Assembly: GCF_900074915.1 (NCBI RefSeq)
Contig: NZ_LT222319.1
Location: forward strand, 1,237,001-1,301,000
DNA length: 64,000 nt
Reading direction: 5' to 3'
Source: Pseudomonas cerasi
GTDB lineage: Bacteria; Pseudomonadota; Gammaproteobacteria; Pseudomonadales; Pseudomonadaceae
This document shows, piece by piece, positions 34,180-43,370 of the stretch. The translations under genes were made by a program, and so were the position numbers. The notes under the pieces are model-generated. The model was given only the letters and a program-made list of their open reading frames with translations. It did not search any database and was not told the DNA's origin. The stretch's first letter is position 1, and each line of letters starts with the position of its first letter.

Positions 34180-37100
34180 TCAGCTTTTGACTTCGAAGCC
34201 CGACAGTTTCAACTCGCCTGCCGCCTCTTTCAGCGATGCCGAGGGCCGCGACAGCTCCCCGTCGAACGTGTAGCCGATGGGTTTGTCCTGGTCTTCGCCA
34301 TAGATGAAATTGATTCGCCCGAGGGTCTTGTTCACCCTCAACGACGCACCGCTGTTGTAGCTGATCAGTGGCGTGGGTGACGTGAAGTTCTCGGTCTGCG
34401 GTGGCGCATGGAACACCACCAGCCTTTTGATCCTCATGTTGTTGCGATTTTCCAGAAGGCCGGAGAGTTCGGTCTGCGTCAGCGTACCCCTGCGGCTGCC
34501 TTCGTCGATCTCGTCGATCAGCGAGTCTTTTGGTTCAAGGCGTACCCGGGCGAGGGTGCCCTGGCTGTTTTCAAGCTGCTTGACCATGGCGCTGAGCGTC
34601 GGGTCCTGACGCATGTACTCGGCGACCCTGGAGGCGTTGCCGGGCGCACTGGCGTCACGTATCGAACTCATGATTTTGGTGAGGATGCTTTCCTTGCTCA
34701 GGCCGGACAGGTTGGTCTTGCTGGTTTCGAAGCGGGCATTGTCCAGTACGCTGTGATTGTTGATCGACGCTTCGTGTTGCACGACCGCCCGTTTCAGGTC
34801 TCGAAGCGCCTTGTATTGCGTGTCGTTCTGCGAAGGTCTGTCGGCAAACAGCGCTTTGAGCTCGTCAAGTCGTGCCTGAGTGGCCTGCTCAGGGTCCATG
34901 TCGGCGTAAAGCGCGTTCAGCGGATCCTGCAGCGCTGCAAGGCGGGCTGTCGTGGCTTTATCCTTGAAGGCTGCAGCGAGACTTTTCGACAGTTTGTCCA
35001 GGCTCTCGGTGCTCATCGGGGTCGCTACGTTAAAGCGGAACTTGACCCGTTTGACGGTTTTGTCATCGATGGTCACGTTCGCTGCGACCCCCAGGTTATT
35101 GGCCGCCGATTGAGTCGCTGGCGTCGGCCCGGCAGCGGAGGCCGGGGTCGCTGTGGCGTTGGTGTGCGTGCCACCGATCTGCCCGCGCGCCTGTCCGCCG
35201 AAGATCAGACTGTTGAAAAAGCGCGGCCGGTTCTTGCCGCCTTCGCGCAGCTCTGTCTTGTCGTTCTTCTGGGTCAGGGAGTAATCGGTGTAGCTCAGCA
35301 GGTTGACCGTGACATTCGCCGCCACGCCCAGACGCGCAACGGCGGAAAGCGGCGCGCTGTCGGCCTCCGACAGACCGAAGCCGACGCGCATATCAGCGCT
35401 GAAGCCTGTCGTGATATCGAAATTGAAGCGGCGCGCTTCATAGGTTTCGTGGTCCTTGACCTTGTTCAACAGCTGCAAGGGGTTGAGCTTGCCTTCGAAC
35501 AGGTCGTCGACGAATCCGTCGATTTCGTCGTCCGCTACATTGAAGATCACCCCGGCACGCTGGCTGGCGGCAGCGGTTGCGGTCACGTCTCCGCCAAGAC
35601 GGAAGTTCGGGGTCATCTTGCTGTTGTTACCGATATCGACGCTGCGGGCAGGGTGGTTTTCGTCGAAAAAGCCAGGCCAGTAGTCCTTGCCACCCCCCAC
35701 GCCGCCGCTGATATTGCCGGCCGCTTCTCTCATCAGGTACAGGGTCACGCCACCTTCGCAACGTTCAGCACTGAAGAGGTAGTTGCGATTGCCGGTAGCC
35801 CCGGCGGTCGGCCACGGGCCTGTCGACTTGTCGGCAAGGACGGCGAACGGGCTGGTCAGGTTCAGCCCGTAACTGCGTTGCACGCCGATTTCATCGTCGC
35901 CATGCTCCAGGTTTTTGAGCATGGCCTTGAGCGTGTCGGCCAGCTCGGACTGATCCTGGCTGCCGGTTGCCGCGCGCATATTGACGCTGACAGCGTGGTC
36001 GGATTTCTTGAGTGCATTCGAGAACGCCTTGACCGCGTCATACGCGCCTTCCAGTGCTGCGTTATCGGTAAAGCCCATGTCGGTGACCTGCTTGACCGGG
36101 TTCTCGCCATAGGTCACATCGCGTAACGAGGTCAATTCCGCTTGCAGCCTGGGCAGGTCGCTGCTGCGTGCCAGCAGCTCAACCTTGCCAATCAGCGCGC
36201 CGAGGTCTTTCAGGGTGACCAGATCCAGCGCCAGGCGGGCCTTGCTCAGCCCGTGATCTTCATTGGCATCGCGGCGTTGACCCAGGCCGATATCGGTTTT
36301 GGTGTGAGAAAGCTTTACCCCGTTGTCTTTCAGCCGCTTGAGCGTTGCGGCCGTTGGGTTTTCTGCGGACGGGGCGACCCGGGTCAGTGCGTTATCCAGC
36401 TCATTGACGAAATCATGGCCGGAGCTTTTGAAGTTGAGCATCGACCCCAGTTCAGCCAGCTTCTTGCCTAGCTGAGTGCGTTTCGACGACTTTGCCAATT
36501 CGCTGTGCTGGTTGAGCACGCCGTCGTTCTGCCTCAGGTTTTTGAGCTTGCCGTAATCCTTGCCGATGTTCTCCAACGCGGTCCTGGCGTGCTTCTCCAG
36601 TTCGTCGCGGAATACTTCCAGTTCTTTTGCCAGCTCAGCGCCTTCAGGGCCAAGCTGCAGGCGCGCAATCCGCGCCTTGAGATCGTTGCCCGGGGTCGGC
36701 AGTGCGCCGCCGGCTTCATGAATCAGTTCAAGTTGTTTGAACGCGATCAGCTCTTTCTTGTAGAGCTCCTTCAGGCCCTCGCGACCATGGTAGCGATGCT
36801 GGATGTTGTTGCCGACGTTCTTCATCCAGCGAGGCGGTTCCAGCGTGTGCTTGTAGACATTGGCCCGAATAGCCTCGCTGGCGGCGGGACGATTGCTTTT
36901 CTCCATGCCGCTGCGCCCGAATGCATTGATGTCCAGCTTGGCCGTCAACCCGGTGCCTGGAATCCGCCAGGTCTTGTGCGCTCGCGTGATGCGATTGTAG
37001 ACGTCGTTCAAGCCGTTTTTTTCCACGGGACGCTGTTCGAACGCTTGCCACTGCCCCTCTTTCAGTTGCATCAGGCCTTGACCGGCGGCGTCCTCGACCT

Positions 37101-39549
37101 GGACGCTCAAGCGATTGTCATCATTGCTATACAGCGCTTTGACCGGTTGCCCGTCAGGTGCTGCGAGCGGCGTCCATTTGGCGGCCAACTGGCCTCCGAA
37201 TCGGGTTGCCTGCCATGCCTCTCTGGGCATGCAGTAAAGCTTGCCGGTGCTGCTCAGTGCGTAAAGGTTGTGTTTTTCGTCCAGGGCCAGTTCCTTGATG
37301 TCTCCCTCGATTGCGGACGTATCCAGATCAATGGGTTTGTGGTCCTTGCTATGGGCCGTCAGCCTGTTCTGATCATCGAGCACAACAAAGCGCTTGTCGC
37401 TGACCATGGCAAAGGCGGTCACGACCCGATTCTCCAGCCCTGCGATTTCCTTGCCCATCGCCACCTTGGTCGAGCGTGCTATCTGGGCCAGCGCCGTATT
37501 GTGGTCGAAGGCGACATTGGGGTGTTTAGGGGCCACATCCAGCCTGAGCAGCTTGCCACCTTTCAATACGTAGGCGTTGCTGTCGGCTCCGCGTTGCAAG
37601 CGATCCACCTCCTTGATGCCAGCATCTTTCCAGCACTGTGGCGTCGCATCCCAACGCTGGATACGACCGGCGCTCAGGCCGACCAGCCCGGCACGGTCGA
37701 GGTGCAGGCGGTCAGCCCCGGCGGGCGCTGGCATAACCGTCAGGCCGCGTGTGTTGTCCAGTACCAACGCATTGGTCAGGTTCCAGCCGCTTTCCAGTTT
37801 CGTACCCTGCTCATCGAGCGCATGGGAGTGCACCTCGCCCTGACGATTCCTGATCAGCGCGTGCACGCGACCGTCATCGCCACTGATGAATCCGCTGACG
37901 CTGTTGTGGCCGCCCATGGGTTGATCGTCCAGCCTGTAGCCGGCCCGCTCCGGCATCAGGCGCAACATCGGGTCGTTGCTTTCGAAGGCGCTGCGATCAG
38001 TGCTGTAAAGCCTGCCCTGCGTGTCTGCAATAAATAGCCTGTCGTTGCTCAGGGCAACTTCGGCGGCCTGTGCCTGACCACCGTCGAGTTCAAGGGTTTT
38101 GGTTTTTTTCGGGGTCAGTCCACCAATCACCGGACTCATGTCGGTCAGCAGGACGGTCTGCACGTCCGAGCCGCTGAGCAGTGCCGCGGTATCGTCAGGC
38201 GCAACCGAAAATGACTTCAGGTCGTTGAACTCGGCGTGCGGCATGAACGGGCTGGAGAGATCGACGACGACATCGTCACTTTTGGCGTAGACCGAGCCGT
38301 TGCCTCCGGTTATCAGGCGGTTGAAAGCGATGTCCTCGATATCATTCACTGGTTTCCAGCGAGCGGCGAGCGGTTCGAACTGGTACAGCCGGTCTTCGTG
38401 CACGCGCATGCGGTCGCCGCTGGTGGTCTGATGGACCTCGGTGAGGTGGGCGATATGGGCCTTGCCTGGCAACTCCTGGCTGCGCCGCCCGTCAAGGGTG
38501 TCGAGATGAATGTGGTTTTCTTCACGCTGCATGTTCACCGGCGGAGGTTTCCCGCCTGCTACCGGCAGTGTGGGCTCGCTGCTGCGGATGACGGCCAGCG
38601 AGCTGTCGTCCTGCGCCAGATGCAGCAGATGCCCGTTGGCTTGCAGAAGTTGGTGGCTTTGCGCGCCTTGCTCACTCTGCTGCGCCAGATAGGTTTGTCC
38701 GGGCTTGGCGAGTATGTCGTCCAGCAGCGCGGCCATGCCGGGCGTCTTGAACGAAGAGAAATCCGGCTTGCCGTCGGCACTCAGCCTGACAGTGGCCTGT
38801 GGTTGCGCATTGCGTAGCCGTTGCTCGCTCCTGAGCGCGGAGCGCCCGCTGGTGCCAGGTTCCAGACCGGGGTTGCGCGGCGCAAGCGGCTCTTCAGGAT
38901 CGTCGGCTTTGGTGCCGGAACTGCTTGCCGTGTTCGTTTCGACAGGTTGCATTGACTGGCGTGTACCATCGGAGCCTTGCAGGCGGCTGCCAGGGTTACG
39001 GCGTTCGCGCATAGCGCTGGCGACCGCCTCTTCGTCAGTCATGGGCTCTGCGGAGAGCTGCTGCGAAGCGCTGTGTGTGAGCTGATCCTGCGGAAGATTG
39101 AATGTGACACGGCGATTGTTACGGGGGGCAGTGCCTGTCCGCGTCGATCCTTCTTCTATTTCATGCGTCGTCGTCCCTGACGCGTTTGCCCTGTTCGCAC
39201 TGGTGCGCAGAATGGACTTGGGAGGCTGGTCGCTGCGCGGCGCCGGGTTATCCGGCAAATGATTGCCACGACCGGTATTTCTGCCGGCCTCGCGACTGGA
39301 GCGCGGCGCCGAGCTTGAGGGTGTTTGTGTACTGGGCGATCTGGCGGCCGACTGCCGGGGTGCCCTGGATTTCTGGAAAACCTTACCGACGCTTTTCAGC
39401 AGCCGTTTTCCCATGCTCCCCAGGGAATGTGAGGAGCGCTGGGTCGGCTGTTCAGTTTGCTGCCGCAGATTTGAAGGGTTGTCGGCTCTTGCTGTTGCTT
39501 CTGGCGAAATGACGTTACCGGTATTGCGGTTGACCGTTGGTGCCTGCAC
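34180..39549 (-). CDS. avrE1: AvrE1 type III effector
   Basis: This 1789-residue AvrE-family effector is translocated into plant cells, where family members act as membrane channels that promote water-soaking and suppress defence. The first ~270 residues are Ser/Pro/Asn-rich and disordered, with the secretion signal. A repeat-rich beta region (about 280-850) follows, with blocks such as HNLYALSSTGKLYCMP. Next comes a conserved central block around KTWRIPGTGLTAKLD. The C-terminal half ends AAGELKLSGFEVKS, the conserved family terminus. The frame is intact over 5.4 kb. It has its own minus-strand hrp box 71 bases upstream, and its chaperone ShcE is encoded convergently. It is the only large effector of this locus without a disruption here. 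Confidence 0.96.
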   Translation of the reverse strand: MQAPTVNRNTGNVISPEATARADNPSNLRQQTEQPTQRSSHSLGSMGKRLLKSVGKVFQKSRAPRQSAARSPSTQTPSSSAPRSSREAGRNTGRGNHLPDNPAPRSDQPPKSILRTSANRANASGTTTHEIEEGSTRTGTAPRNNRRVTFNLPQDQLTHSASQQLSAEPMTDEEAVASAMRERRNPGSRLQGSDGTRQSMQPVETNTASSSGTKADDPEEPLAPRNPGLEPGTSGRSALRSEQRLRNAQPQATVRLSADGKPDFSSFKTPGMAALLDDILAKPGQTYLAQQSEQGAQSHQLLQANGHLLHLAQDDSSLAVIRSSEPTLPVAGGKPPPVNMQREENHIHLDTLDGRRSQELPGKAHIAHLTEVHQTTSGDRMRVHEDRLYQFEPLAARWKPVNDIEDIAFNRLITGGNGSVYAKSDDVVVDLSSPFMPHAEFNDLKSFSVAPDDTAALLSGSDVQTVLLTDMSPVIGGLTPKKTKTLELDGGQAQAAEVALSNDRLFIADTQGRLYSTDRSAFESNDPMLRLMPERAGYRLDDQPMGGHNSVSGFISGDDGRVHALIRNRQGEVHSHALDEQGTKLESGWNLTNALVLDNTRGLTVMPAPAGADRLHLDRAGLVGLSAGRIQRWDATPQCWKDAGIKEVDRLQRGADSNAYVLKGGKLLRLDVAPKHPNVAFDHNTALAQIARSTKVAMGKEIAGLENRVVTAFAMVSDKRFVVLDDQNRLTAHSKDHKPIDLDTSAIEGDIKELALDEKHNLYALSSTGKLYCMPREAWQATRFGGQLAAKWTPLAAPDGQPVKALYSNDDNRLSVQVEDAAGQGLMQLKEGQWQAFEQRPVEKNGLNDVYNRITRAHKTWRIPGTGLTAKLDINAFGRSGMEKSNRPAASEAIRANVYKHTLEPPRWMKNVGNNIQHRYHGREGLKELYKKELIAFKQLELIHEAGGALPTPGNDLKARIARLQLGPEGAELAKELEVFRDELEKHARTALENIGKDYGKLKNLRQNDGVLNQHSELAKSSKRTQLGKKLAELGSMLNFKSSGHDFVNELDNALTRVAPSAENPTAATLKRLKDNGVKLSHTKTDIGLGQRRDANEDHGLSKARLALDLVTLKDLGALIGKVELLARSSDLPRLQAELTSLRDVTYGENPVKQVTDMGFTDNAALEGAYDAVKAFSNALKKSDHAVSVNMRAATGSQDQSELADTLKAMLKNLEHGDDEIGVQRSYGLNLTSPFAVLADKSTGPWPTAGATGNRNYLFSAERCEGGVTLYLMREAAGNISGGVGGGKDYWPGFFDENHPARSVDIGNNSKMTPNFRLGGDVTATAAASQRAGVIFNVADDEIDGFVDDLFEGKLNPLQLLNKVKDHETYEARRFNFDITTGFSADMRVGFGLSEADSAPLSAVARLGVAANVTVNLLSYTDYSLTQKNDKTELREGGKNRPRFFNSLIFGGQARGQIGGTHTNATATPASAAGPTPATQSAANNLGVAANVTIDDKTVKRVKFRFNVATPMSTESLDKLSKSLAAAFKDKATTARLAALQDPLNALYADMDPEQATQARLDELKALFADRPSQNDTQYKALRDLKRAVVQHEASINNHSVLDNARFETSKTNLSGLSKESILTKIMSSIRDASAPGNASRVAEYMRQDPTLSAMVKQLENSQGTLARVRLEPKDSLIDEIDEGSRRGTLTQTELSGLLENRNNMRIKRLVVFHAPPQTENFTSPTPLISYNSGASLRVNKTLGRINFIYGEDQDKPIGYTFDGELSRPSASLKEAAGELKLSGFEVKS

Positions 39550-39620
39550 GGTGCATCTCCCTTTCCATTTGCCGCCCGACGACGGCGATTTTGTAACCCT
39601 TTGAAAAGTCCTTCAGCTTC

Positions 39621-39648
39621 TGTGTAGCATGGGAAAGGCACCGGTTCC
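39621..39648 (-). promoter_or_regulatory. hrp box upstream of avrE1
   Basis: On the minus strand GGAACC (39648-39643) and CTACACA (39627-39621) are 15 bases apart. The -10 element has one mismatch (CTAC for CCAC). It lies 71 bases before the avrE1 ATG and 64 bases from the divergent hrpH box. Confidence 0.82.
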
Positions 39649-39712
39649 ACAGAAAAACAGCTGGCTGAAACGTTTCAGGCTTGTGCGTACGCAAGCGAAA
39701 TACGCGTTGCAG

Positions 39713-39740
39713 GGAACTGGAAAGGCGGGCGTGCCACGTA
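39713..39740 (+). promoter_or_regulatory. hrp box upstream of hrpH
   Basis: GGAACT at 39713 and CCACGTA at 39734 are separated by 15 bases. The single deviation is T for C at the end of the -35 element. It places the transcript start near 39746, so the hrpH start codon must be downstream of that. Confidence 0.82.
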
Positions 39741-39767
39741 GGGGGACACGTTCAGGACATTCCGCAC

Positions 39768-41306
39768 ATGGCCGCCGTTGCCCTCCACGTTTCGTCTCCT
39801 CGTTTGCTGGCTCGTTCGATACAGATCGCCGTCCTGGCCTTGGGGTCGCTGTGTGTGGGCTGTCAGTCAGTCGATGACTCACAGCCGCGCCTGGACCGCT
39901 TACCGCGACTGGTCGCCGGGCTGGGGCATCGCTCTGACGACGCGCAGGCAAACCCTCTGGCTGCAACGACTGTTTCCGATTTGCCCGTCTACAACGGCGA
40001 GGACATTTGGCAACGGGTAGCGCAGCGATGCCGGCTGGTGGACGGGCAGGGCGTCAATGAACGTATTGCTCGTCAGCGTGACTGGCTGCTGAACAATAGG
40101 GGCTTCCTGACCGGGGCCAGCAAGCGCGCCACGCCTTATCTGCATTTCATTGTCGAGCGCCTGGATGAGCGCAACATGCCATTGGAACTGGCACTCTTGC
40201 CCATGATCGAGAGCTCCTACAATCCCTTGGCCAACTCCCCGGCGGCGGCAGCGGGCCTCTGGCAGTTCATCCCGTCCACCGGTCGCCAGTTCAACTTGAA
40301 CCAGAGCGCTACCTACGACGCCCGCCGCGATGTCGTAGCGTCAAGCAAGGCGGCGATGGATTATCTGACTCGCCTGCATGATCAGTTCAATAACGACTGG
40401 CTGTTGGCACTGGCGGCCTATAACGCAGGCGAGGGTACGGTTGCACGAGCGATCGACGCCAACCGTCGGCGTGGCTTGCCTGTCGACTACTGGCATTTGA
40501 ATTTACCCCGCGAAACCCAGGACTACGTTCCGCGCCTGCTGGCACTCTCGCTGGTGGTGCGTAATCCAGGCGCCTATGGCGTGCAACTGACGCCGGTCGC
40601 CAACATGCCGTATTTTGATGTGGTTGAGCTCAACCACACGGTAGACCTGACTCAGCTCGCCGCCACCACCGGGGTAGATGAGGCGCAGTTGTTGCGCCTC
40701 AACCCGGCATTCCTGCGAAAAAAGACCCCGGATGGGCCGGGACGCTTGCTGATTCCCAAGACCCACACGCAGGTTTTGACTGCTGGTATCGAGCGGATCA
40801 CCGGAGAGTCGCCGACAACCGCTGTCATCCCGCCCAGCCCTGGAAAGCGCGTGCTCGAGCGTCAGCCATCGTCGCAGGTGGCCGAGCGCGCTCCGACGCC
40901 TGGACCGTTGCAAGCAGCAGCGCGCGAGCAGACCGTAGGCCTGATGCAGGTTCTTGGGCGGGAGCCGGCACCGGAATCGGTGCAACCGGTCAGACGTGAA
41001 CCTCAACCGAAAGTGGTGCAGGTTGCCAGGCAGGAACCCTTGCCCGGCGCCGCGCAACCCGTTAACGCTGCCGAGCGGGTGCCTGTATCCGACCCCATCC
41101 AGCCTGAGCGTCTGGCGTCGTCGCAGGCGACACAGCTTGAATCGCAAAACAAGCGTTCGTTACTGGACCGCCGGATACAAAAGAGGCTGTACATCGATGA
41201 CCGTTCGTCGCCACGCAAGCGCGACGAGATCGCGTACCGCGATGAGCCGCGTGAGCTGCCGAACGGTCCTCGTGTCGTGGTGTACGCGAGCGATCCACGC
41301 CAATAA
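39768..41306 (+). CDS. hrpH: HrpH (CEL ORF1), lytic transglycosylase
   Basis: This 512-residue murein transglycosylase resembles MltD. An N-terminal hydrophobic signal with a lipobox-like cysteine (VLALGSLCVGC) lies near residue 33. The SLT catalytic domain has the catalytic Glu in LLPMIESSYNPLANSPAAAAGLWQF near 135-165 and AAYNAGEGTVARA near 210. A LysM-like segment (VVELNHTVDLTQLAATTGVDEAQLLRLNP) follows at ~290-320. The last 150 residues are Gln/Pro/Arg-rich, with repeated QPVRREP-like units. It should open peptidoglycan locally for the type III apparatus or be exported by it. The open frame begins at 39681, but that lies upstream of the hrp box, so I take the ATG at 39768 with AGGA ten bases before it. 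Confidence 0.9.
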   Translation: MAAVALHVSSPRLLARSIQIAVLALGSLCVGCQSVDDSQPRLDRLPRLVAGLGHRSDDAQANPLAATTVSDLPVYNGEDIWQRVAQRCRLVDGQGVNERIARQRDWLLNNRGFLTGASKRATPYLHFIVERLDERNMPLELALLPMIESSYNPLANSPAAAAGLWQFIPSTGRQFNLNQSATYDARRDVVASSKAAMDYLTRLHDQFNNDWLLALAAYNAGEGTVARAIDANRRRGLPVDYWHLNLPRETQDYVPRLLALSLVVRNPGAYGVQLTPVANMPYFDVVELNHTVDLTQLAATTGVDEAQLLRLNPAFLRKKTPDGPGRLLIPKTHTQVLTAGIERITGESPTTAVIPPSPGKRVLERQPSSQVAERAPTPGPLQAAAREQTVGLMQVLGREPAPESVQPVRREPQPKVVQVARQEPLPGAAQPVNAAERVPVSDPIQPERLASSQATQLESQNKRSLLDRRIQKRLYIDDRSSPRKRDEIAYRDEPRELPNGPRVVVYASDPRQ

Positions 41307-42380
41307 CCTCTCGATTTTTTTCTCCTGAGCCCTTAAAGCACCTGAAAATTGACCTTTTTTAGTGCTTTTTCGCGTTTTCAGTGTGTATCCGAAATCCTCG
41401 GAGGCAGAATTTTGCTCCTTTTTTTACCGTTATAGGGGCGTAAAAAGGGCGGCTGACCGACCTGCACCAGATATGTTTCTCAATGGATCATGCAAACTTT
41501 GTAAAGAATTGTAAGTAAATACTTACACATATTTTGAAACAATCTCAGTGATGATGAGGTATCAGCGCTGCTATGGAAGGAAAAGTTCACAGCGCCATAA
41601 TCCTTGATTGCCAGATTGTCCTACAGTGAATCCTTTCAGCCGATTAGCCATTTTCAGAACCTGACAATCTAAATTCTGAAAAGGCGACGCGTTCGGATTA
41701 CCGAATGCAGGTGTGGCAAAAAGCTATCGCGAGATGGGCCCAAGAAATGGGGGGATTCTGGATCCAACCAAATCAGCGATGTGGCACTGTTCGGAAATCC
41801 GACTGATAACTTGGTTGTATCCGCCCAGTTATCGGGCACTGTTTTGCAGTCCGGCACTTTATATTCGAACGTGTGGAGCAGGTTGGACATTGACAGGTTT
41901 ATGCCTGAGTTTGTTAGTTGTAATGTTATTGAAAGTTAATCTATTAAGTGCATGTGCTTTATTCTTTTGGTTTGATCGATTTTTACTGTTGCAAAGAACT
42001 CACGCGTTGCGGCACACCGTGCAGGGGCATCGAAGTTCATGGGGTAGCTAACTGTTTTTTCTACGATTGGCAAGTTACAAATTTTTCGATTTCATTATGG
42101 CTCCTGATCGGGCATGCGCCCGGATCCCCAGCAGCTGTGGGGCCTGCGGCGATGCTTGGCCAGCGTAAGTCTATGATAATTTTGGAATAAGTATATATTA
42201 ATAAGGTCATGTAAAATCGCGTTCGCTATACCGAGTGAATCTTAAGGTGCTGGCGCTACTTGATAGTGATTCTCGAGTTTGTGAAATTTTTTACCGCCGT
42301 TGGGGAACTAAATTACTATAGGTGTGCCTTGTAAGACGTGGTATTAATATCCCGCCTTCCTCCCGCTATGAGAGTGATCG
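41307..42380. other. AT-rich regulatory region between hrpH and hrpR
   Basis: This 1,074-base stretch, unusually AT-rich for the window, carries no convincing gene. Its frames are short and lack family features. It must contain the hrpRS promoter. A possible -35/-10 pair (TTTACC, TACTAT) lies around 42290-42320. GATAACT at 41805-41811 and AGTTATC at 41827-41833 form an inverted repeat. AAAGCAC with GTGCTTT after the hrpH stop could be a weak terminator. Confidence 0.6.
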
Positions 42381-43325
42381 ATGAACACAGACATTGATAA
42401 CGACGTTCGAACGCGTTGGAACGTAACTGCATTATCGGCTGGTCATCAAATTGCAATGCACAGTGCGCTACTGGATATGGACTTGCTTCTTTGCGGGGAA
42501 ACCGGCACCGGCAAAGACACCCTGGCCAGCCGGATTCACGAGCTGTCGAGCAGGACAGGGCCCTTTGTCGGCATGAACTGTGCGGCCATCCCCGAGTCGT
42601 TGGCAGAGAGTCAGCTATTCGGCGTGGTCAATGGTGCGTTCACCGGCGTGTGCCGCGCTCGCGAGGGCTACATCGAAGCCTCCAACGGCGGCACCCTCTA
42701 TCTGGACGAAATCGACAGCATGCCGTTGAGCCTTCAGGCCAAGCTCCTGCGCGTGCTGGAAAGCAGGGGGGTCGAGCGGCTGGGCTCGACCGACTTCATA
42801 CCCCTGGATCTGCGAGTGATCGCCTCGGCCCAGCGCCCGCTGGATGAACTGGTGGAACAAGGACTTTTTCGTCGTGACCTGTTTTTCAGGCTCAATGTGC
42901 TGACACTGCAGTTGCCAGCCTTGCGCAAGCGTCGCGAGCAGATTTTGCCATTGTTCGACCAGTTCACCCAGGACATCGCCGCAGAGTGCGGCCGCTCCGC
43001 TCCAACGCTCGACAATGGGCGTGTACAGATCCTGTTGAGTCATGACTGGCCCGGCAACGTGCGCGAACTGAAGTCCGCTGCCAAGCGATTTGTCCTCGGA
43101 TTGCCGTTGCTGGGCGCCGATCCGGTCGAAGCGCGTGACCCGGTAACAGGACTGCGCATGCAGATGCGCGTCATCGAGAAAATGCTCATCCAGGATGCCT
43201 TGAAGCGGCATCGCCACAATTTCGACGCTGTGCTCGAGGAACTCGAACTGCCCCGGCGGACCCTCTACCACCGCATGAAAGAGCTGGGGGTTGCTTCGCA
43301 TATCGACCTGGCAGCCGAGTCCTGA
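42381..43325 (+). CDS. hrpR: HrpR, sigma-54 enhancer-binding activator
   Basis: This 314-residue bacterial enhancer-binding protein lacks an N-terminal receiver domain. The AAA+ domain starts almost at once: Walker A GETGTGKDT near residue 40, the sigma-54 loop FGVVNGAFTGV (GAFTG followed by V instead of A), Walker B GGTLYLDEIDSM, and an arginine-finger region GLFRRDLFFRLNVL. A C-terminal Fis-type helix-turn-helix follows (ALKRHRHNFDAVLEELELPRRTLYHRMKEL). With HrpS it forms a hetero-hexamer that activates hrpL transcription. It is the first gene of the hrpRS operon, preceded by a 1-kb regulatory region. HrpV and Lon-type control act on this pair in related strains. Confidence 0.97.
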   Translation: MNTDIDNDVRTRWNVTALSAGHQIAMHSALLDMDLLLCGETGTGKDTLASRIHELSSRTGPFVGMNCAAIPESLAESQLFGVVNGAFTGVCRAREGYIEASNGGTLYLDEIDSMPLSLQAKLLRVLESRGVERLGSTDFIPLDLRVIASAQRPLDELVEQGLFRRDLFFRLNVLTLQLPALRKRREQILPLFDQFTQDIAAECGRSAPTLDNGRVQILLSHDWPGNVRELKSAAKRFVLGLPLLGADPVEARDPVTGLRMQMRVIEKMLIQDALKRHRHNFDAVLEELELPRRTLYHRMKELGVASHIDLAAES

Positions 43326-43370
43326 ATCGCCGCTGCGCTCGCGCAACGCCGATGCCATTGGAGTCATGAA

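Noticed and set aside
34408..38037. Two long plus-strand frames (572 and 510 codons) inside avrE1
   Set aside because: Both are antisense to the intact, family-matching AvrE1 frame and have no recognisable domain, promoter or ribosome-binding site.
39681..39767. Upstream start for hrpH at 39681
   Set aside because: The promoter (hrp box 39713-39740) lies inside the extension, and the Arg/Cys-rich extra residues precede the signal sequence.
42300..42330. hrp box ahead of hrpR (GGGAACTA)
   Set aside because: Only a partial -35-like string is present, and no CCACNNA follows at 15-16 bases. hrpRS acts upstream of HrpL.
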